Source: Purpureocillium takamizusanense
Lineage: Eukaryota > Ascomycota > Sordariomycetes > Hypocreales > Ophiocordycipitaceae
Direction: 5' to 3'
Length of the DNA: 64,000 nucleotides
NCBI RefSeq assembly: GCF_022605165.1
Contig: NC_063069.1
Location: 496,001-560,000, forward strand
Part shown: in pieces, positions 23,228 through 36,526 of the stretch
Layout of the letters: every line of letters starts with the position of its first letter
How positions within the stretch are numbered: the first letter of the stretch is position 1
The notes under the pieces: generated by a model
Seen by the model: the letters and a program-made list of their open reading frames with translations, nothing else
Database searches by the model: none
Told to the model about the DNA's origin: nothing
Position numbers and translations under genes: made by a program

Positions 23228-25792
23228 ATGAACGCACCAGCACAACGTCGGCGTCGGCGGCCCGCCGTGTAAGTCCCGAGCAGTCCCCCCGTCCTAGGCT
23301 GTTGTCCTCGCCGCTCTTCTTCACTCGACACTGACTGCCGTCGCAGCTCATGCACCCTGTGCCGGCAACGCAAGATCCGCTGCAACAGAGAGACGCCATG
23401 CAGTAACTGCCTCCGCTCAAAGACTGGATCATGCGTCTACGACAACCCCGAGGCACCGCTGCCTCGTCGCAGTCGTGCCATCGCCGGCCCAGCCCCTGGC
23501 GATCGTTTGGACAGTTCCTCTCCAAGCGGCAGCCGCTCCAGCATGAGTGTCGACAAGTCGGCATTGACAAACGATGCGGATGAGTCAAGAAGCGCGTCGT
23601 CCGCAGCGTGCGACTCGAATCTTGGGGGCAAGACTACTCCGGCAAGGCAGAGGCTACGGCCGCTGGCCGAGGGCCTGGAGGGTACGATACAGACGACGTC
23701 AACGCACATTGGTGGTACGTTCCACATAGAGGTCGACGAACGCTTGGCCAGCAAGGCTCGCGGGTCTAGCCGCAACATCATTCACAAGACGCGCGTGTTT
23801 GGCCAAAGTCATTGGGTCAACGGCGTCTCAATGGTCAGCACACTCTAACATATGTACTATCAAAGGGGCAGTTATGTTGACAGCGAAGGACTAGGTTCTG
23901 CAAATCCCCCCGGTCCTGGAATCAGAATTACGGAGAGACACATTGGGCATATCCTCAAAGCTTCAGAAATGTAAAGCCCTGGCCCGAATTATCAAGTCGC
24001 GCCGCACACCTGCCTGGCCAACCCCGCCGACGAGAGAACTGCCACCCAAGGAGGTAGCCGACGAGCTCGTCGACTGCTACCTTCGCACATCAGAGCGCGT
24101 ATACCGGGTCGTACATATCCCGAGCTTCAGGCGAGACTACGATGCGCTGTGGACGCCGAGCCTGGAGACGTGCAGTAACGAAGGGTTCATCGTGCAGCTC
24201 AAGCTCATCCTCGCCATCGGAGCAACCACCCACGACGAGGGCTTCCGTCACCGCGAGTCGGCCACACGCTGGGTGTACGAGGCCCAGACATGGCTGTCGG
24301 AGCCCGGCCTCAAGTCGCAGCTCAGCATCCGGGCCCTGCAGACCAGCGTGCTGCTCCTCCTCGCGCGGGAGAGCACCGGCGTCGGCGAGACGCTGGTCTG
24401 GACGGCGGCCGGGTCGCTGCTGCGCACCGCCATGTACATGGGCCTGCATCGCGACCCGGCGAGGCTGCTCCCCGGCGTGTCGTCGCCGCTCGACGCCGAG
24501 ATGCGCCGCCGGCTGTGGAACACGATCCTCGAGCTCGAGCTGCAGTCGAGCATGGCCTCGGGCGGGGCCCCGCTGCTGTCGCTTCTCGACTTCGACACCC
24601 GTCCGCCTGGCAACATGGACGACGAGCGGCTCGAGGAGGCCGAGGAACCGGTCGCGCAGGCAGACGGTGAGCTCACGCAGACTTCGGTGGCGATTGCGCT
24701 GCGTGGGACCTTTGCAGCGCGTCTGGCCGTCCTCAAGTTTCTCAACGACGCGAGCTCGCCTGGTACGTACGTCGAGGCTCTGCGCCTCGACGCGGAGCTC
24801 CGGGACGTGTACAAAGCCGTGCGTCGGACGTTACAGGGATACGGCTCAGATATTTCGTCATCGTCGTTGGGCGTGCACTTTGAGAGTCAGTTCATCGACA
24901 TCCTACTACTCCGCTATCTCTCGGCCTTGCATGCGCCCTTCTTCGGGCCCTCGTTGCACAACCCGGCCGAGTACGCCTTCTCGCGGCGCGTGGTGACCGA
25001 CTCGGCGCTTAGGATCTGGTCTGCCACGGGTCTTTCAGATGATGCGACTGCGGCGGTGGCTACGCACTCTGCAAGCCAGACTACAACGACGACCACATCG
25101 TCGTCGTCATCGTCGTCGTCGAGTGGCCGCCGAGACATGGCCCGGTTCGTGACAAACGGATCAGGCTTCTTCCGCACAACCGTGTTCCAGGCCGGCACCC
25201 TCGCGGCGCTCGAGTTGCGCGCCCAGCTGCAAGAGCAGGAGGACACGCCCGGGCCAACGCTCGTGCGCGGCGACCTACTCGCCGTCATGCGCGCGTGCAA
25301 GGCCTGGAGCATGCGGTGCATCGAGGCCGGCGAGACCAACGTCAAGGGGTACCTGGTGATGAGCCTCCTCGCGGCGCAGGTAGACTGGTACCTCGCCGCC
25401 TCCGGGAACGACGAGTCCGCGGGGCCCACCTCCGTCGGGAATGATGATGAAGGTGCCGGCTCGCTCCCGAGGCGGCTCGTCGAGGCCGCGGCGGAGACCG
25501 AGGACGAGTGTCTCGCCGTGCTGGAGGCGATGGTGGCGCCGGGCGGGCCGACGGCACATGGCGGTTGCGGCGCCCACGGCGCCTCTTTGTCGCCGGCGAC
25601 GCCGTCGATGGATCTGATGAGCGAGTGGGACTCTCTGGTGAGTGTGTGTGTGAGCTCAGGAGGCAGGGGCGACGCCGCCTGCGGGTGAGATGCTTGCTGT
25701 GGGCATGGTGAGCTGACGGGTGCGTGCAGATGACGGACGATGCGCTCCTGGGCAGCAACAGCGGCGCGTTTCAATTTCTCTGGGGCGTATGA
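23228..25792 (+). CDS. Zn2Cys6 fungal transcription factor
   Basis: Nuclear DNA-binding regulator, 777 residues from four exons. Introns are at 23,269-23,346, 23,834-23,894 and 25,638-25,729. After a run of five arginines, the zinc cluster occupies residues 16-43: C16, C19, C26, C32, C35 and C43 (CTLCRQRKIRC, then CSNC). The first intron sits directly before the cluster. The central part carries the Fungal_trans middle-homology region, starting around VYRVVHIPSFRRDYDALW. A serine homopolymer encoded near 25,095-25,125 precedes RRDMARF and is likely disordered. The last small exon encodes 20 residues (MTDDALLG to FLWGV). Targets are unknown, and no neighbour is tightly paired with it. Confidence 0.87.
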
Positions 25793-28700
25793 ATGAGTCT
25801 GAAGGCAACATCTATGGCTTGTCGCTGCACTCGGCTGGAGCATCGTCAGCAGCATCATTGCAGTGAGGGAACGTGGCTGCCACCAAAGCCATGAGAGCCA
25901 TCCCGTTCTTGGCCCGCGACGTTGGCTTCATCATGACGAAGTCGCATCTACACCCCCTCATCGCCCTCGCAGCCTCGCCCCTCCTGCTCGCGTGAGCACT
26001 TCAGGGGTAGCACCTGCCCACCAGCAGATCGTCACTTCCTGGAAATAGCCTCCCATGTCGTCGGGAGGGGACCTGCAGCAATACGCACCGCAGCGTCTAC
26101 CGTGCCGCACGCGGGCCCACCAGGGAGTGCATGGGGAGGGGACGTGATGCAGCGGAAAGATGTGTGGAATCCAAATCTAGCTTCCGCGCGCGGCTCCTCA
26201 TCAGCGGCTCCCCTTTCTACCGATGGTTCCCTCCCCCCCTCCCCCTGCGTGAGCCCAGCTCCAGCTTATTACCGATCCCACCCGTGGTCGCCGCAACGCC
26301 GCAACTGGCAAAGAAAAGGGGTCTGGAGAAAGGGGGGGAATGCAGCCGGCCGCCGCCGCCGCAGCCTCCTACGGGAACCCGCAAAAGGTTAAAAAGGACA
26401 TTGAAGGTTCGAGTTGTCGTGTGCTTGGGAATTGATGAGGTAGCCACATACCCCGTGGGGTGAGAAACAGCGCCCGCTGAGTCCTCCAGATGGGCTCCTA
26501 TGTTTATGCTGTCAATACGTAGGACGAGTAGCAGGCGGAGATAATAACTGTGACCTTCAAAGTGACTTGTAGGATATAGATAGAACGCGATGTACCTTGA
26601 TCGGGCTCTACGCTGACAGCCAGTTCCCCTCGCCATGGAGTGCACCTTGATCCTCCCTCATCTCATCAGCTGCAGTCAATCTGATATGCAGATTCTCCAG
26701 GGAGATGGTCGCCGGAGTCGCCGACCTGGTCATGTTCGTCAACGCCAGGCCGGGCTGCTCCGCTGCTGATGAGGATATATCCAACCCTTGGAACTTGTTT
26801 CACGCCCCGCGCCGCGCCGCGCCGCACCCGCACCGCAATCTTGTCTTGCGCTGCTAGACGACGACGACGACGCTGGCAAGGGGTACTGGGCGCGTAGCGG
26901 ACGGGGGCTACCATCGAATACTACCTAGGTACTACCAGACTCTACACGCAGATCACATCAAGTACGTACTCAAGATTCGCTCTGAATTTATCACAGGGGG
27001 GGTGAGTGACAGGCCCGTCAGTGACCCAGCTACGGACGATCGATCGTCCGCCTCCTTAGTCGAGGCTTGCACGCAGGACAAACATCAGTGGAGAGCGCAA
27101 AAGGGGGCAGCCGCCATCGTCGCAGTCACCGCAGCCGCTCCAGGCAGCATGTGAAGACGCCACGGGATCAGACGCCAGACTCTCGACGGGTGCTTCCGCA
27201 GAGCCCAAAAGTAAAGCCCCGTAGCTCTGCCCCTCTCTCTTCCTGTCTGTCTCTGAAGAATGTCTTCCTCGCACAGTGAGAGAAGCAGCTCATCAGTCCG
27301 TCCTGTAAGCATCATCGTGCATCAGAGCCTCCGTCCATATAATCTCCCACTAAAAGCAAACGCCACGTGCTGACGTCGAGCGCCAAAATGCCCACAAGCA
27401 GTATTTGATTCCAACATCAACCCTGTCGCGGCTGCCGCCCCCCCCCCCCTGCGGACTACTAAGTTACTGCTAGCGATGGGCGCCTTTCCTCTTTCCTGCA
27501 CTCCCGGCAAGCCCCGAGTCGAGAGCACAGCAAGCACACGACACAGAGGGGGGAGGGGCGCCTTGCCATCATCTACCGAGCGCCAAGGACAGACGGCCCC
27601 CGTCGCACATTGTTGCCCAATTAGTACTGTGCTAGCAGGGTGTTAGAAAAGCTTGTCTGTCGTTTGCCATCCCTGGTAAGCCTGACATCTGGCAAGCCTG
27701 GCGTCTGGCTGGCTGGCTGCAAGGCTGTTGAAGGAGGGGTGGCGTGTCGTGTAATTGCACGCATTGTGCCGTCCACACTCTGCATGCCTGGCCCCCTAAT
27801 GACTCGAGAGAAATTGTCAATGGACAACACAACACCATACGTGTGCTTTCGTACAATTCGTATCAAGAGCATTCGGTTACCAAAATTGTGTCTCGTCAGC
27901 CCTGTCCGTCATGAAGCTGCCGCAGAATGACGCGGCTGCGTTTCAATTCGGAGCTGGGCTCAAGTGCAGGGTAGGAGTTTGGGCGCGAATAGCGTCAAAC
28001 TAAGTTACAAAAAAAGAACAGAACAGAATACAGAATAAAGCCGGCCCAAGACTCTCAGCCCTAAAGCCAGTGCACTTTTTTACTTGGCATCTTGTTATCG
28101 TGGGAAGAGGGGACATGTAGGAACTGGCGGAGGATACTAGGTAGGGACGTTTTCTGGCGGCAGCGGCAGCCCATGGAGGATTGACAGTCCCATGAAGCCT
28201 GTACGGACTAAGTTACATGCTCACATGTCCATGTTCACCCTTGCGTGCAAAGTATCGGGACTCGCGTGATGAACGAGCTGCCAACCAACCCCCCCCTACC
28301 TAAACGTGAGGCATGTCCCGTGTCGTCATAGCCGCCCCCTGGCGTGACAGGAGAGGTTGAAGGATCAAACGAGCAATACGGACGCGCGTCGGTACCCAAG
28401 CGAGGTAGTAAGGCAGGTAGGAAGGTAAGGTATGCATGCATGCCGTACGAGGCACGCGATCGCAGCATCGCTGGCGGCTAGCATCATGGGACAGGGAAAC
28501 CGAGCAAAGCGAAGCCGCCATGCAGGCATGGTGCATCGCATTGTCGCCGCATCGCAATCGTCGGGATGGCCAGACGCCAAGGTTTCGGCTCGACTAAATA
28601 AGCGAGCCTCCCGTGGTAAAGTGACGCCATGCCGCGTCAGCCAGCGCCATGCGCATGTTAATTTACCCATGCTCCCCAGGCATGCAAACACTCATGCCGA

Positions 28701-28825
28701 TCAGGCAATCATCATGCTTGGCAAAGGACCCTTTTTGCCCCAGTAGAAAAACAACGCCGTGCTTGTATGCATGCCGAAACATAACCAGAAACATACAACA
28801 GAAATAGAAAAAACAACGCCCTGCG
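25793..28825. other. Gene-poor interval, 3 kb
   Basis: Between two convergent genes. It holds homopolymer runs (for example G near 26,995-27,003 and C near 27,440-27,450) and a palindromic TACCTAGGTA at 26,922-26,931. No supported gene, RNA or transposon. Confidence 0.45.
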
Positions 28826-30136
28826 TCACGATGTTGTCCCCCGCCCCGGTATCCTCTCGAGGTCGTTGAACCACACGTACCGGCTCAGGACCATGTACAG
28901 GTGCCGGTCCCACGAGTACTGGCTGTCGTGGCTGGCAAAGGCGTCGCGCGTGCGCTGGTACCGGTGCCACGTGCTGGCGACGAGCGCCTTGGTACTGTAC
29001 TTGGGGTCGGCCGTCGACGAGGGGAAGCAGGCGGCGGCTACGATGCGCCAGGTAAACGACAGCGCCGTCAGTGGCAGGTCCAGCAGGACCGTGTATTTGC
29101 GCAGCACGCCCGTCGTGACGAGCTTGTAAGCGGGCGGCGCCTTGCCGTCGTTGACTACGTACTCGCTGGAGGCGCGTCAGCATGGGACAAGGACGCTCGA
29201 CTTGCAGTCGCAATGGATTGGGCATTACCTCACGGCTGCGCTTACGGCGCGGTGGTTGATGTGCCCAGATACGCCACCCTCGTCGAATGTGATAATCTAG
29301 CCTCGTCAGCAGACGGCACGGGGCGAGTCGCAGGTGGGGGGAAGAGGGCGACCCGTACAGCGTCAATGTCCCATTTTTGGACATGATCCTTGAGGATGGG
29401 CTGGATAATCGACGTGTCCCACCAGACCTTGGGGTTGTCCTGTAGGTCTGGGTGGTCGAGGGCCTCGCAGCGCGTCGCATCGATGCCAAGCGCCTGGCAG
29501 GACCCCTTGAGCTCCTGCTTGCGCTTCTCGCCGATGCCGTAGTTGTTTCCTGAGACGCTGGCGTTAGCGGGCAGGCTAGCCGAGGAGCAGAGCGTTCAGC
29601 ATTGAGCATTGAGCAGGGCATTGCATTGCGAAGAACGTGTGGAGGATTTGGCGATAATTGCTACACTTGCGCGGCTGCCGCGCGTCAACGCGCAAGCTTG
29701 CGCTCCGCGCGCCCGTCGGTCAAAGGCCGAGCGCCCCGCGCGAAACCAAAAAGGGGTCCGCCGTGATGGGAAACTGGGGTTGAAACTGGCTGGGGCTCTC
29801 TGCACCCAACAAGGGGGGACAAGGAAAACACGCACCCGTGGACAGCACCAGCAGCGAGCCCTTGACGGCGTGGTTGCGATCGAGGACGCCGAGAACGCTC
29901 GGGGCGAAGAAGAGGCACTCGTCGTCGGGGTGGGCGGTGACGAGCAGCAAGTTTCGGGCGCGCAGCAGCTCGGGCGGCAGCAGGCGAGCGTCGCCGCCTA
30001 GCAGGTAGGCGAGGACGAGCTGTAGAACGAGGGGGACGACGACGACGACGACGGCGAGGCGGGCGAGGGCGCGGCGGCGACTGCGCGTGGCCACGAGCCA
30101 GCGACAGGGACGGAGGAGGTCGGGCGACTTCATCAT
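28826..30136 (-). CDS. GPI12: N-acetylglucosaminyl-phosphatidylinositol de-N-acetylase (PIG-L/Gpi12)
   Basis: Catalyses the second step of GPI-anchor synthesis, removing acetate from GlcNAc-phosphatidylinositol on the cytosolic face of the ER. Four exons give 299 residues, the normal length. Introns are at 29,550-29,835 (unusually long here, 286 nt), 29,297-29,358 and 29,166-29,228. One N-terminal membrane helix (about residues 23-46, Val-rich) is followed by the catalytic motif TAHPDDE (67-73). LSTG joins GNNYGIGEKRKQEL across intron 1. The second metal-site region is ITFDEGGVSGHINH. The C-terminal domain ends near WFNDLERIPG. Start at 30,136 is the first of two adjacent ATGs. Confidence 0.93.
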
Positions 30137-33100
30137 CGCGGTGGTGATGGTGCTGGGATGCGATGCGATGAGCGGCGGTCGACTCGAGCCCGGGAGAAGA
30201 GCAGCTGCAGGACGAATTGGTCCGGGCTGTTGGCCCCCGATCCGAGTTGGTGCGCCTAGGTGATCGGTTCGTCAAGTCGAAGTGACGATGACGACAATCT
30301 GGCGCGCCGGAGGACGCGACGCGAAATCAATCGCAGTGTCGGCACTGTACCTACTTGGCAGGTTACGTAGGACGTGCAATGGAAGTGCATGAGACCAGAC
30401 GGATGGACGGACAGACGGACGGAAAGGACGGCCAGAAAAGTCCGAGCGGCCGGGCGGGCGTAGGTCACCAAGACGGGTGTTCTCCAGGCTGTTGGCGGGA
30501 TGAGCGAGCGAGTGGCCCAGCCAGTCTGCTCAGCAGCTTCCTACAGCAGGGGGTCATTTCTGACGTCTCGGACTCCGGAATGCCGAACGGCTGCAAGTGC
30601 CTAATGACGGACAGAAGCGTGCGCCTCAAAGCTTGATTTTTTTCTTCTTCGAATTGGAGGGCCGGATGCAGCCTCGATGCAGCGACAAAGAGACCTCCAT
30701 CCATCCACTGATGGATCAGCATGGGCGAGCCCCTAGAGGAGGCGGCTCCGAGGAGAAGGATGGAAGCCCGCCCGCATATGGTACCTATGCCCGCTGACGG
30801 GATGCACGGGAGGCTCCAGCTGCCGCCTGTAGCAGCCCGTGGTCTGGTGGGCCCAGCGATGGGTGACCGGGGGGCGGGGCCCGCTGTGGGCTGTGGTCGA
30901 TGCCCTCTAGCTGGAGATGACACCCGCCCGCCCCCCCGCCTGGAGCAATTTCACCGGGCGGGCAGCGGGCGGTGCCAAGGTAGCACGAAGGTGGGCATAT
31001 CGGGCAGCGGGCGGCAGCAGCTGGAGATGCCAAGGGGCATGGAAGGGCGGTGGGAGATCGAGCACGGCACCTACCCGTTGGTATTGCACAGCGCGTTCGG
31101 ATACCTATTAGAACCTGTACTAAAGGCTAGCAGAGAGGCCTACCTGGGCGGGACATGAAGGGAAATTGGCAGCTCCGAGGCGCCCTCCAGGGCTGTGCCC
31201 GTCTGGTGGCGTGCCGCAGCAGCGCAACAGCCCACAGCACCGTCGAGTGTGCCTGCCAGCCTGCCACACACAGGTTGGTGTGCTGTGGCAAGCGGTCGAC
31301 AGAAAAAGCGGCACCGCGGAATTCCTCGCCCCCTCTACCACAGACAGAACGGCTATAGAGGATAAGAAAAAGGAAGCTATAATCGTCTTGAAGAAACTTG
31401 ATTGATATCGTATTAAAAAGAAGGCGGTTCTCTTATTGCGTTTGTCGTTATTTTCGTGGAGGATTCCTGCTACTCTCCCATCGTTTCCCCCGCAGAGTTG
31501 CAATTGCGGTGCCGCTTATTCTGTCGACCGCTTGTGTGGTGAGAGGGAAGCCACTGGCCCATCATCATCACCATCCCGTGGGCGGCATCGAGCAACTGAC
31601 TGGCCGCAACCCACTCCAGTCCAGCCCAGTCCAGCCCGAGTCCCAGTCCAATCAGCGCCCAAGCAGGAAAAGATCCCTGTCCGCCTCTCGGGCGTCGGCC
31701 CCGTCTCTCGCTGGCCCAGATCTGCATGGGTGCCAGCCTGCCATGCCTGCCAGCCCACGCCAGGTCTTGGTACCTACCTGGTACTGAGGCAGCGTTAGTA
31801 GTGGGTGGGTGCAGCGGCTACTACTGCTAGCAGCCCGCCCGCAGCAGCACTTGGCGGTGCTAGGTACGTACCAGGAACCCTTCGAGAGTCCAGCCCTGTG
31901 GGGGTACCAGAGACCGCGACGAATGCTGGCAGAGACCCGACGGGGGCAGGTCGCGGCTACTTCCACACAAGCAGCTGCCCTGCCTTAGTACCGATCCTTG
32001 GCGGGCTGCTGCTGCTTCTGGCGCCCGGCTAGCGTCTGCCGGGGGACGTGGTTCACTGCCAGGGCCTGGCGCAGGTCTCGGCCCTCTCCCAGGAGCATGG
32101 AGACGGGGGCATGACGAGGGCCGGCGGCCTGGGCGACGACTCAGGTCAAACGCCTAGCGGGCAGTAACAGACCCAGCTGGAGCTCAGTAGGCCGGTGACG
32201 AGCCCTGAAGCCGGGCTGGACCCCGATTGAGGTGCCCCGAGCCGAGTCCATGATTCCAAGGTTCCAGATCGCGCGCACCCGCGGCGCACCAGGTTCCTGA
32301 TTTCTCTCTCTCTCTCTCGCCCAACCAGGTCCATCAGGGGCAGCCGCCCAAGAACATGCGCGCCTAGATGGAGCGCAGCGATCCCGGTATCATGAAGAGC
32401 ACTGTGGAAGACACGTCGTTGATGGACGCCGACTCACCTCTTCTTGTCTGCAACACCCAGGCAGGATGGCAGGCCACCCAGAATGCAGAGCCCCCCAAAG
32501 GCCCCCCCCCCCAAAGAGAAGCCCACTTGTCTCGGGCCGCGCGAGCGAACCCACGGTAACATCCATCATCCAGACAGAGCAATTAATGGGTAGTGCGTGC
32601 TCTGCGCCCGAACCCATCCAACCACTGGTTCACTACCGAACTGGTCTTGGGGGGGTCGGCCAGGACCCAACGGACTGTGGCCGAAGGGTGCGAGTGAGCC
32701 CCCCCTCCTCCCTAAGAGGAGGCTGTGTTTCCCCGAGCAAGCAAAAGTCTGCTGGTCTTTTCTGGCGATGCCGAATTGCCGTTCTGGCTGGCTGGGAGGG
32801 TGATCGGCGGGCGAGACGCCAACGACGCTCATCATTAGCCTTGCTGCTTGGGCTTGGAGTCACCAACGGGGCAGGCAAAGTCAATGGGTGAGGGAGGAAG
32901 CAGCAGCAGCAGCAGCCTGTTCTAGGAGCGAGCGAGCGAGCCAAAGGGCAGTCAACGCTCGGCATATTGCGTGCGTGCGTGCGTGCTACTGAACTCTGGT
33001 GTCCGTGGCCGTGAGATGAAGCTGGCTGGCGGTAGCACGACATCAATCACGCCGCCTCCTCTTTCCCAGGGACAGGGCCAACCGACGAATAACGGAGGCT

Positions 33101-35074
33101 AGGAAGAGCGCCGTCGCGGCTCTCGCTCGTGACATCGATGGGGAGGTAGTGCTGGCCCATCTACGACGATGGCGATGGGCCGCCGCCAGACCTTTTGTCA
33201 TTACTACGTATGTACGCACTGGGTAATAGTCGCGTGGGGAATTCAAGAGTGCGGCGGATACGTACGGTGCATGTATGAGTAGGACATTGCCTTGGTTTTT
33301 TGCGGTGGACTCCTCCCCTTGGATTGCCATTCCTCTCTCTCGCTCGCACGGCCACGCCCTGCTTTGCGGCTTGCGCGTGGCGCCCAACTCGAGGCAGCCA
33401 CCCGAGCCAGACGGGGGACCCAATCCCCCAGCCCCAGCAGCAGTCCGCGCCCCCCCCTTCAGGTCAAGCCAGGCCAGATGAGATGAGACGAAGGAGGCAC
33501 ATGTCATGGAGAAGCAGTGAATGGCCTGCTTAGAAGTAGAATGGCCCAGCCTAGAGCAGGACTGGACGGGACGGAGGAACCGAGCCCGGCGCTGGCACGC
33601 AAGGCTAACTGCCTTATTACCTACCTACCAACCATTCTACGAACGTCAATCACTAAAATCAAGGTACTCACTCTGCACTCACGGGCCTAGCTCGCTCGCA
33701 AATGAGGATCGCGGGGACCTGGCCTCGCTTGGGATAGACACGATTGGCACGCACTCTCGGGGACCACGCAGGCGCATGATAAGTCGGGTATAGCCTCACT
33801 CTGCAAATATTGGAGCACGCACGAAGTAGGTACTACGCAGTAGTAGTAGCACGGCAAATACTTTTGTAGTACTAACGTAGCACAATGAATGGGTCCCCGT
33901 TCCCTCTGCCCCATGCCATGGCCCCCTATCATCATGCCGCTCCCCCGAGCCACAGCCGCGCCGCCGCCCACCGGGGGGGACCCTCTCCTCCCATCCTGGC
34001 CCCAAAAAGGAGACGCTCTTTGCCCTGCCCTGCCTTGCATTGATTCCCATCTTACGTTGTACTACCGCACTGCAGCACTACGAACCATGTACCAGCGACA
34101 AGACTGCCTTACACCTCGTGCCTTGATTTCTCGTTTTCTCTGCCCTGTTCCTCTCCCTCTCCCTCTTCTCTCTCCCTCCATCTGAACTGTGCGAGGTACC
34201 TTTGACCAGTACTTGTACCTTGCTCAAACGACCCTTCTCTGTGCGTGTGAGAGCGAGTGGCGTGTGTCAGTCAGTCAACACCACCCGCTGCGCCTTGCTG
34301 TTCCTCCGCCACGCACTCACTCACACACGACCAAACCTCCCTCCTCCTCCTCCTCCTCCTTGTCATCGTCGTCGTCCTCGTCTTCATTCCTTTTTTCCCT
34401 CTTCCCACACATTGCCATCTTTTCCTCCCACGCCATCCAATCCAATCTTCATCTGTCCCTGTCTTCTTCGCTTCTCGAACCATTCATTGCTCTTCTTGTC
34501 TCGCCTTGCCTGCCCTCCACTACCCCGGCCGCAGCAAGCAAGCAAGCAACAGGCGCTGCGCTCTCCTCGTGTCCCTCGTCTCGACTCGACCTCTCTCCTC
34601 GTCAATTCTGCTGTTTGGTTACGATAACTGCTGGGCGCCCGTCCAAACTCGCCCCCCCGTTTGTCTTGCCCTGTGCGACTCGAAACATCACCGCCGCCGT
34701 CCGCCACCCGCCGCCGCCACTACCGACGCCCAACAGACAGATCCTACCGAACAGACGGACAGGCAGACAGACGCACGTCCTCCCTTGTTTTTCCGTGCCC
34801 GTTGCGTGTGTCCTGCGCTGCTAGGGCTGCACAACTCTCTGGCTTTCTCTTCGCCTCGCTCCGCTCCTCTGCTCGACTTGTTGTCCTTGACAACACCACC
34901 CTTCGACGGCATCACGCCGCCGTCGTAGCAGCAGCGACAGCATCACCACCACCACCGCCGCCACCGCTACCACCATCGCCGTCGCCATCACCACCACCAC
35001 ACACCGAACCGCCAGCGACAGCAACAGCAGCAGCGGCAGCCCGCCCGCTGCACACCCTCCCCCCCTCTTACAGC
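30137..35074. other. Large gene-poor, low-complexity interval
   Basis: Nearly 5 kb between the divergently transcribed GPI12 and GT32 genes. No coding exon could be supported. It contains many short tandem motifs (CCAGTCCAGCCCAGTCCAGC near 31,616-31,635, TCTC runs near 32,302-32,317) and recurring TACCTA/TAGGTA words (31,771, 31,861, 33,619, 33,825). The final part is described separately as a pyrimidine-rich leader. Confidence 0.5.
34110..35074 (+). promoter_or_regulatory. Pyrimidine-rich promoter/leader of the GT32 gene
   Basis: About 950 bases directly upstream of the GT32 start are strongly biased to C and T on the plus strand (CTCCCTCTTCTCTCTCCCTC near 34,150-34,170; TCC repeats near 34,340-34,362; ACC repeats near 34,945-34,997). 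CT-rich stretches next to the start site are common in strongly expressed filamentous-fungal genes. Frames are open here but are low-complexity (poly-Ser, poly-Pro), so I treat this as non-coding leader. Confidence 0.45.
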
Positions 35075-36052
35075 ATGATCAAGCCCCAGCTCCGGTCACA
35101 GCATGGCGGCTCCGCCCGGCGGACACGCGTGATCGCGTGGGCGACGCTGCTAGTGCTCGTGGGCCTCGCGTGGTTGTTCCGACACGTGCTGTACACGTCG
35201 TGGACGCTCGTGTCGCTGCCCGTCAACTGGCGCGACGGGGCCGACGAGTTCGTGCTGTCCAAGGCGCACGACGACTTTGACGTGACGTTTGTCGACTACG
35301 ACAAGCATCAGCTCAGCGCCGCCCCGCACGCCGACGTGGTGCCGCCCGTGCTGCACCACATCGCGCTCGGCAAGCGGCGCTTCCGCGAAGGCTGGCAGGA
35401 GACGGTGCAGAGCTGCCTCGACCTGCACCCGGGCTGGGAGGCGCACATGTGGACTGATGAGACGGCCTCGCGCTTCGTGGCGGAGCGGTTCCCCGAGCTC
35501 CTCGAGACGTGGAAGGCGTACCCGTACCCGGTCGAGCGCGTCGACGCGCTGCGCTACATGGTGCTGTACGAGTACGGCGGCGTCATCCTCGACATGGACC
35601 TCAAGTGCCGGCGCGCGCTGGGCCCGCTGCGGCGCTTCGACTTCGTCGCCCCCGAGGCCCAGCCCGTGGGCTTCAGCATCGGCTTCATGATGGCCGCGCG
35701 CCGCAACGACTTTGTCGGCGCCATCGTCCGCAACCTGACCACGTACAACCGCCGCTGGCTCGGGCTGCCGTACCCGAGCGTCATGTTCAGCACCGGCTGC
35801 CACTACGCAAGCGTCATCCACCTCGGCCAGGCCAACCGCACCAACCTCAAGATCCTCCCCGGGCCCATGCACAGCCTGAGCGGCCGCGTCACCACGCCCC
35901 TCTTCGACCACCTCGGCAGCTCCTCGTGGCACTCGTACGACGCCCGCCTCATCGTCTCCCTCGGCCACGGCTCCAACCTGTTCTTTTTCTTCGGCGTCGG
36001 CATCGCCCTCGCCCTGTTTTGGCGCAGGCGCACCATTCTGCGGCGGTTATGA
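35075..36052 (+). CDS. GT32 glycosyltransferase, SUR1/CSH1-like (mannosyl-inositol-phosphoceramide synthase type)
   Basis: Single-exon 325-residue Golgi-type glycosyltransferase. Residues about 18-38 form an N-terminal membrane helix, and a second helix (NLFFFFGVGIALALFW) lies near the C-terminus, as in SUR1-type enzymes that mannosylate inositol-phosphoceramide. Sequence blocks are VLHHIALGK, SCLDLHPGWEAHMWTDE, RVDALRYMVLYEYGG and the nucleotide-sugar/metal motif DMD (173-175). The frame is open far upstream, but the chosen ATG (35,075, MIKPQLRS) is where low-complexity sequence ends and family-like sequence begins. Assignment to GT32 is firm; the exact substrate is inferred from the two-helix layout. 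Confidence 0.85.
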   Translation: MIKPQLRSQHGGSARRTRVIAWATLLVLVGLAWLFRHVLYTSWTLVSLPVNWRDGADEFVLSKAHDDFDVTFVDYDKHQLSAAPHADVVPPVLHHIALGKRRFREGWQETVQSCLDLHPGWEAHMWTDETASRFVAERFPELLETWKAYPYPVERVDALRYMVLYEYGGVILDMDLKCRRALGPLRRFDFVAPEAQPVGFSIGFMMAARRNDFVGAIVRNLTTYNRRWLGLPYPSVMFSTGCHYASVIHLGQANRTNLKILPGPMHSLSGRVTTPLFDHLGSSSWHSYDARLIVSLGHGSNLFFFFGVGIALALFWRRRTILRRL

Positions 36053-36526
36053 CGTGGGCAGAAGGGGGACCTGTGAACAAAACAAACGAGACAGGGTGAC
36101 AGAGAATGAGGGCCTTTCGGCCGGGCGCCGAGGGGCGAAGGGTTGTCGAACGGGCGAGCGAGCGAAGCGCGCACAAACACCCACACACACGATGGCTTAA
36201 TATAATTTAATGATGATCTCTTCTTTCTTCAGGCTCTGAGCATGCGCTCGCTGTCCGGACCGCCTCGAACGATACCGTATAGCTTTTTCCTTTTCTCGGG
36301 TGCGATGCCCCGTTGCCGCTCATCGAGCGCGATAGCCGACTTACACCATCACCGACCGAACCGGCCTGGGTTCAATTGACAGTCTTGCGTCAAAAAAGTC
36401 GTCGCCGGGGGACCTTGCAGAGAGATCGACTGCCAAGACGGCCTCCGACCGAGCGCGCCAAGGAGCTTGTCTCTCTGCGCCCACGACTATGCCCTGCCCT
36501 GCCCTAGCCTGCCATGCTGCTTGGCT

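Noticed and set aside
34189..35074. Open frames continuing upstream of the SUR1-like GT32, some in frame with it
   Set aside because: The added residues are low-complexity Ser/Pro/Thr runs from CT-rich repeats; the family-like sequence and basic/hydrophobic N-terminus begin at 35,075.
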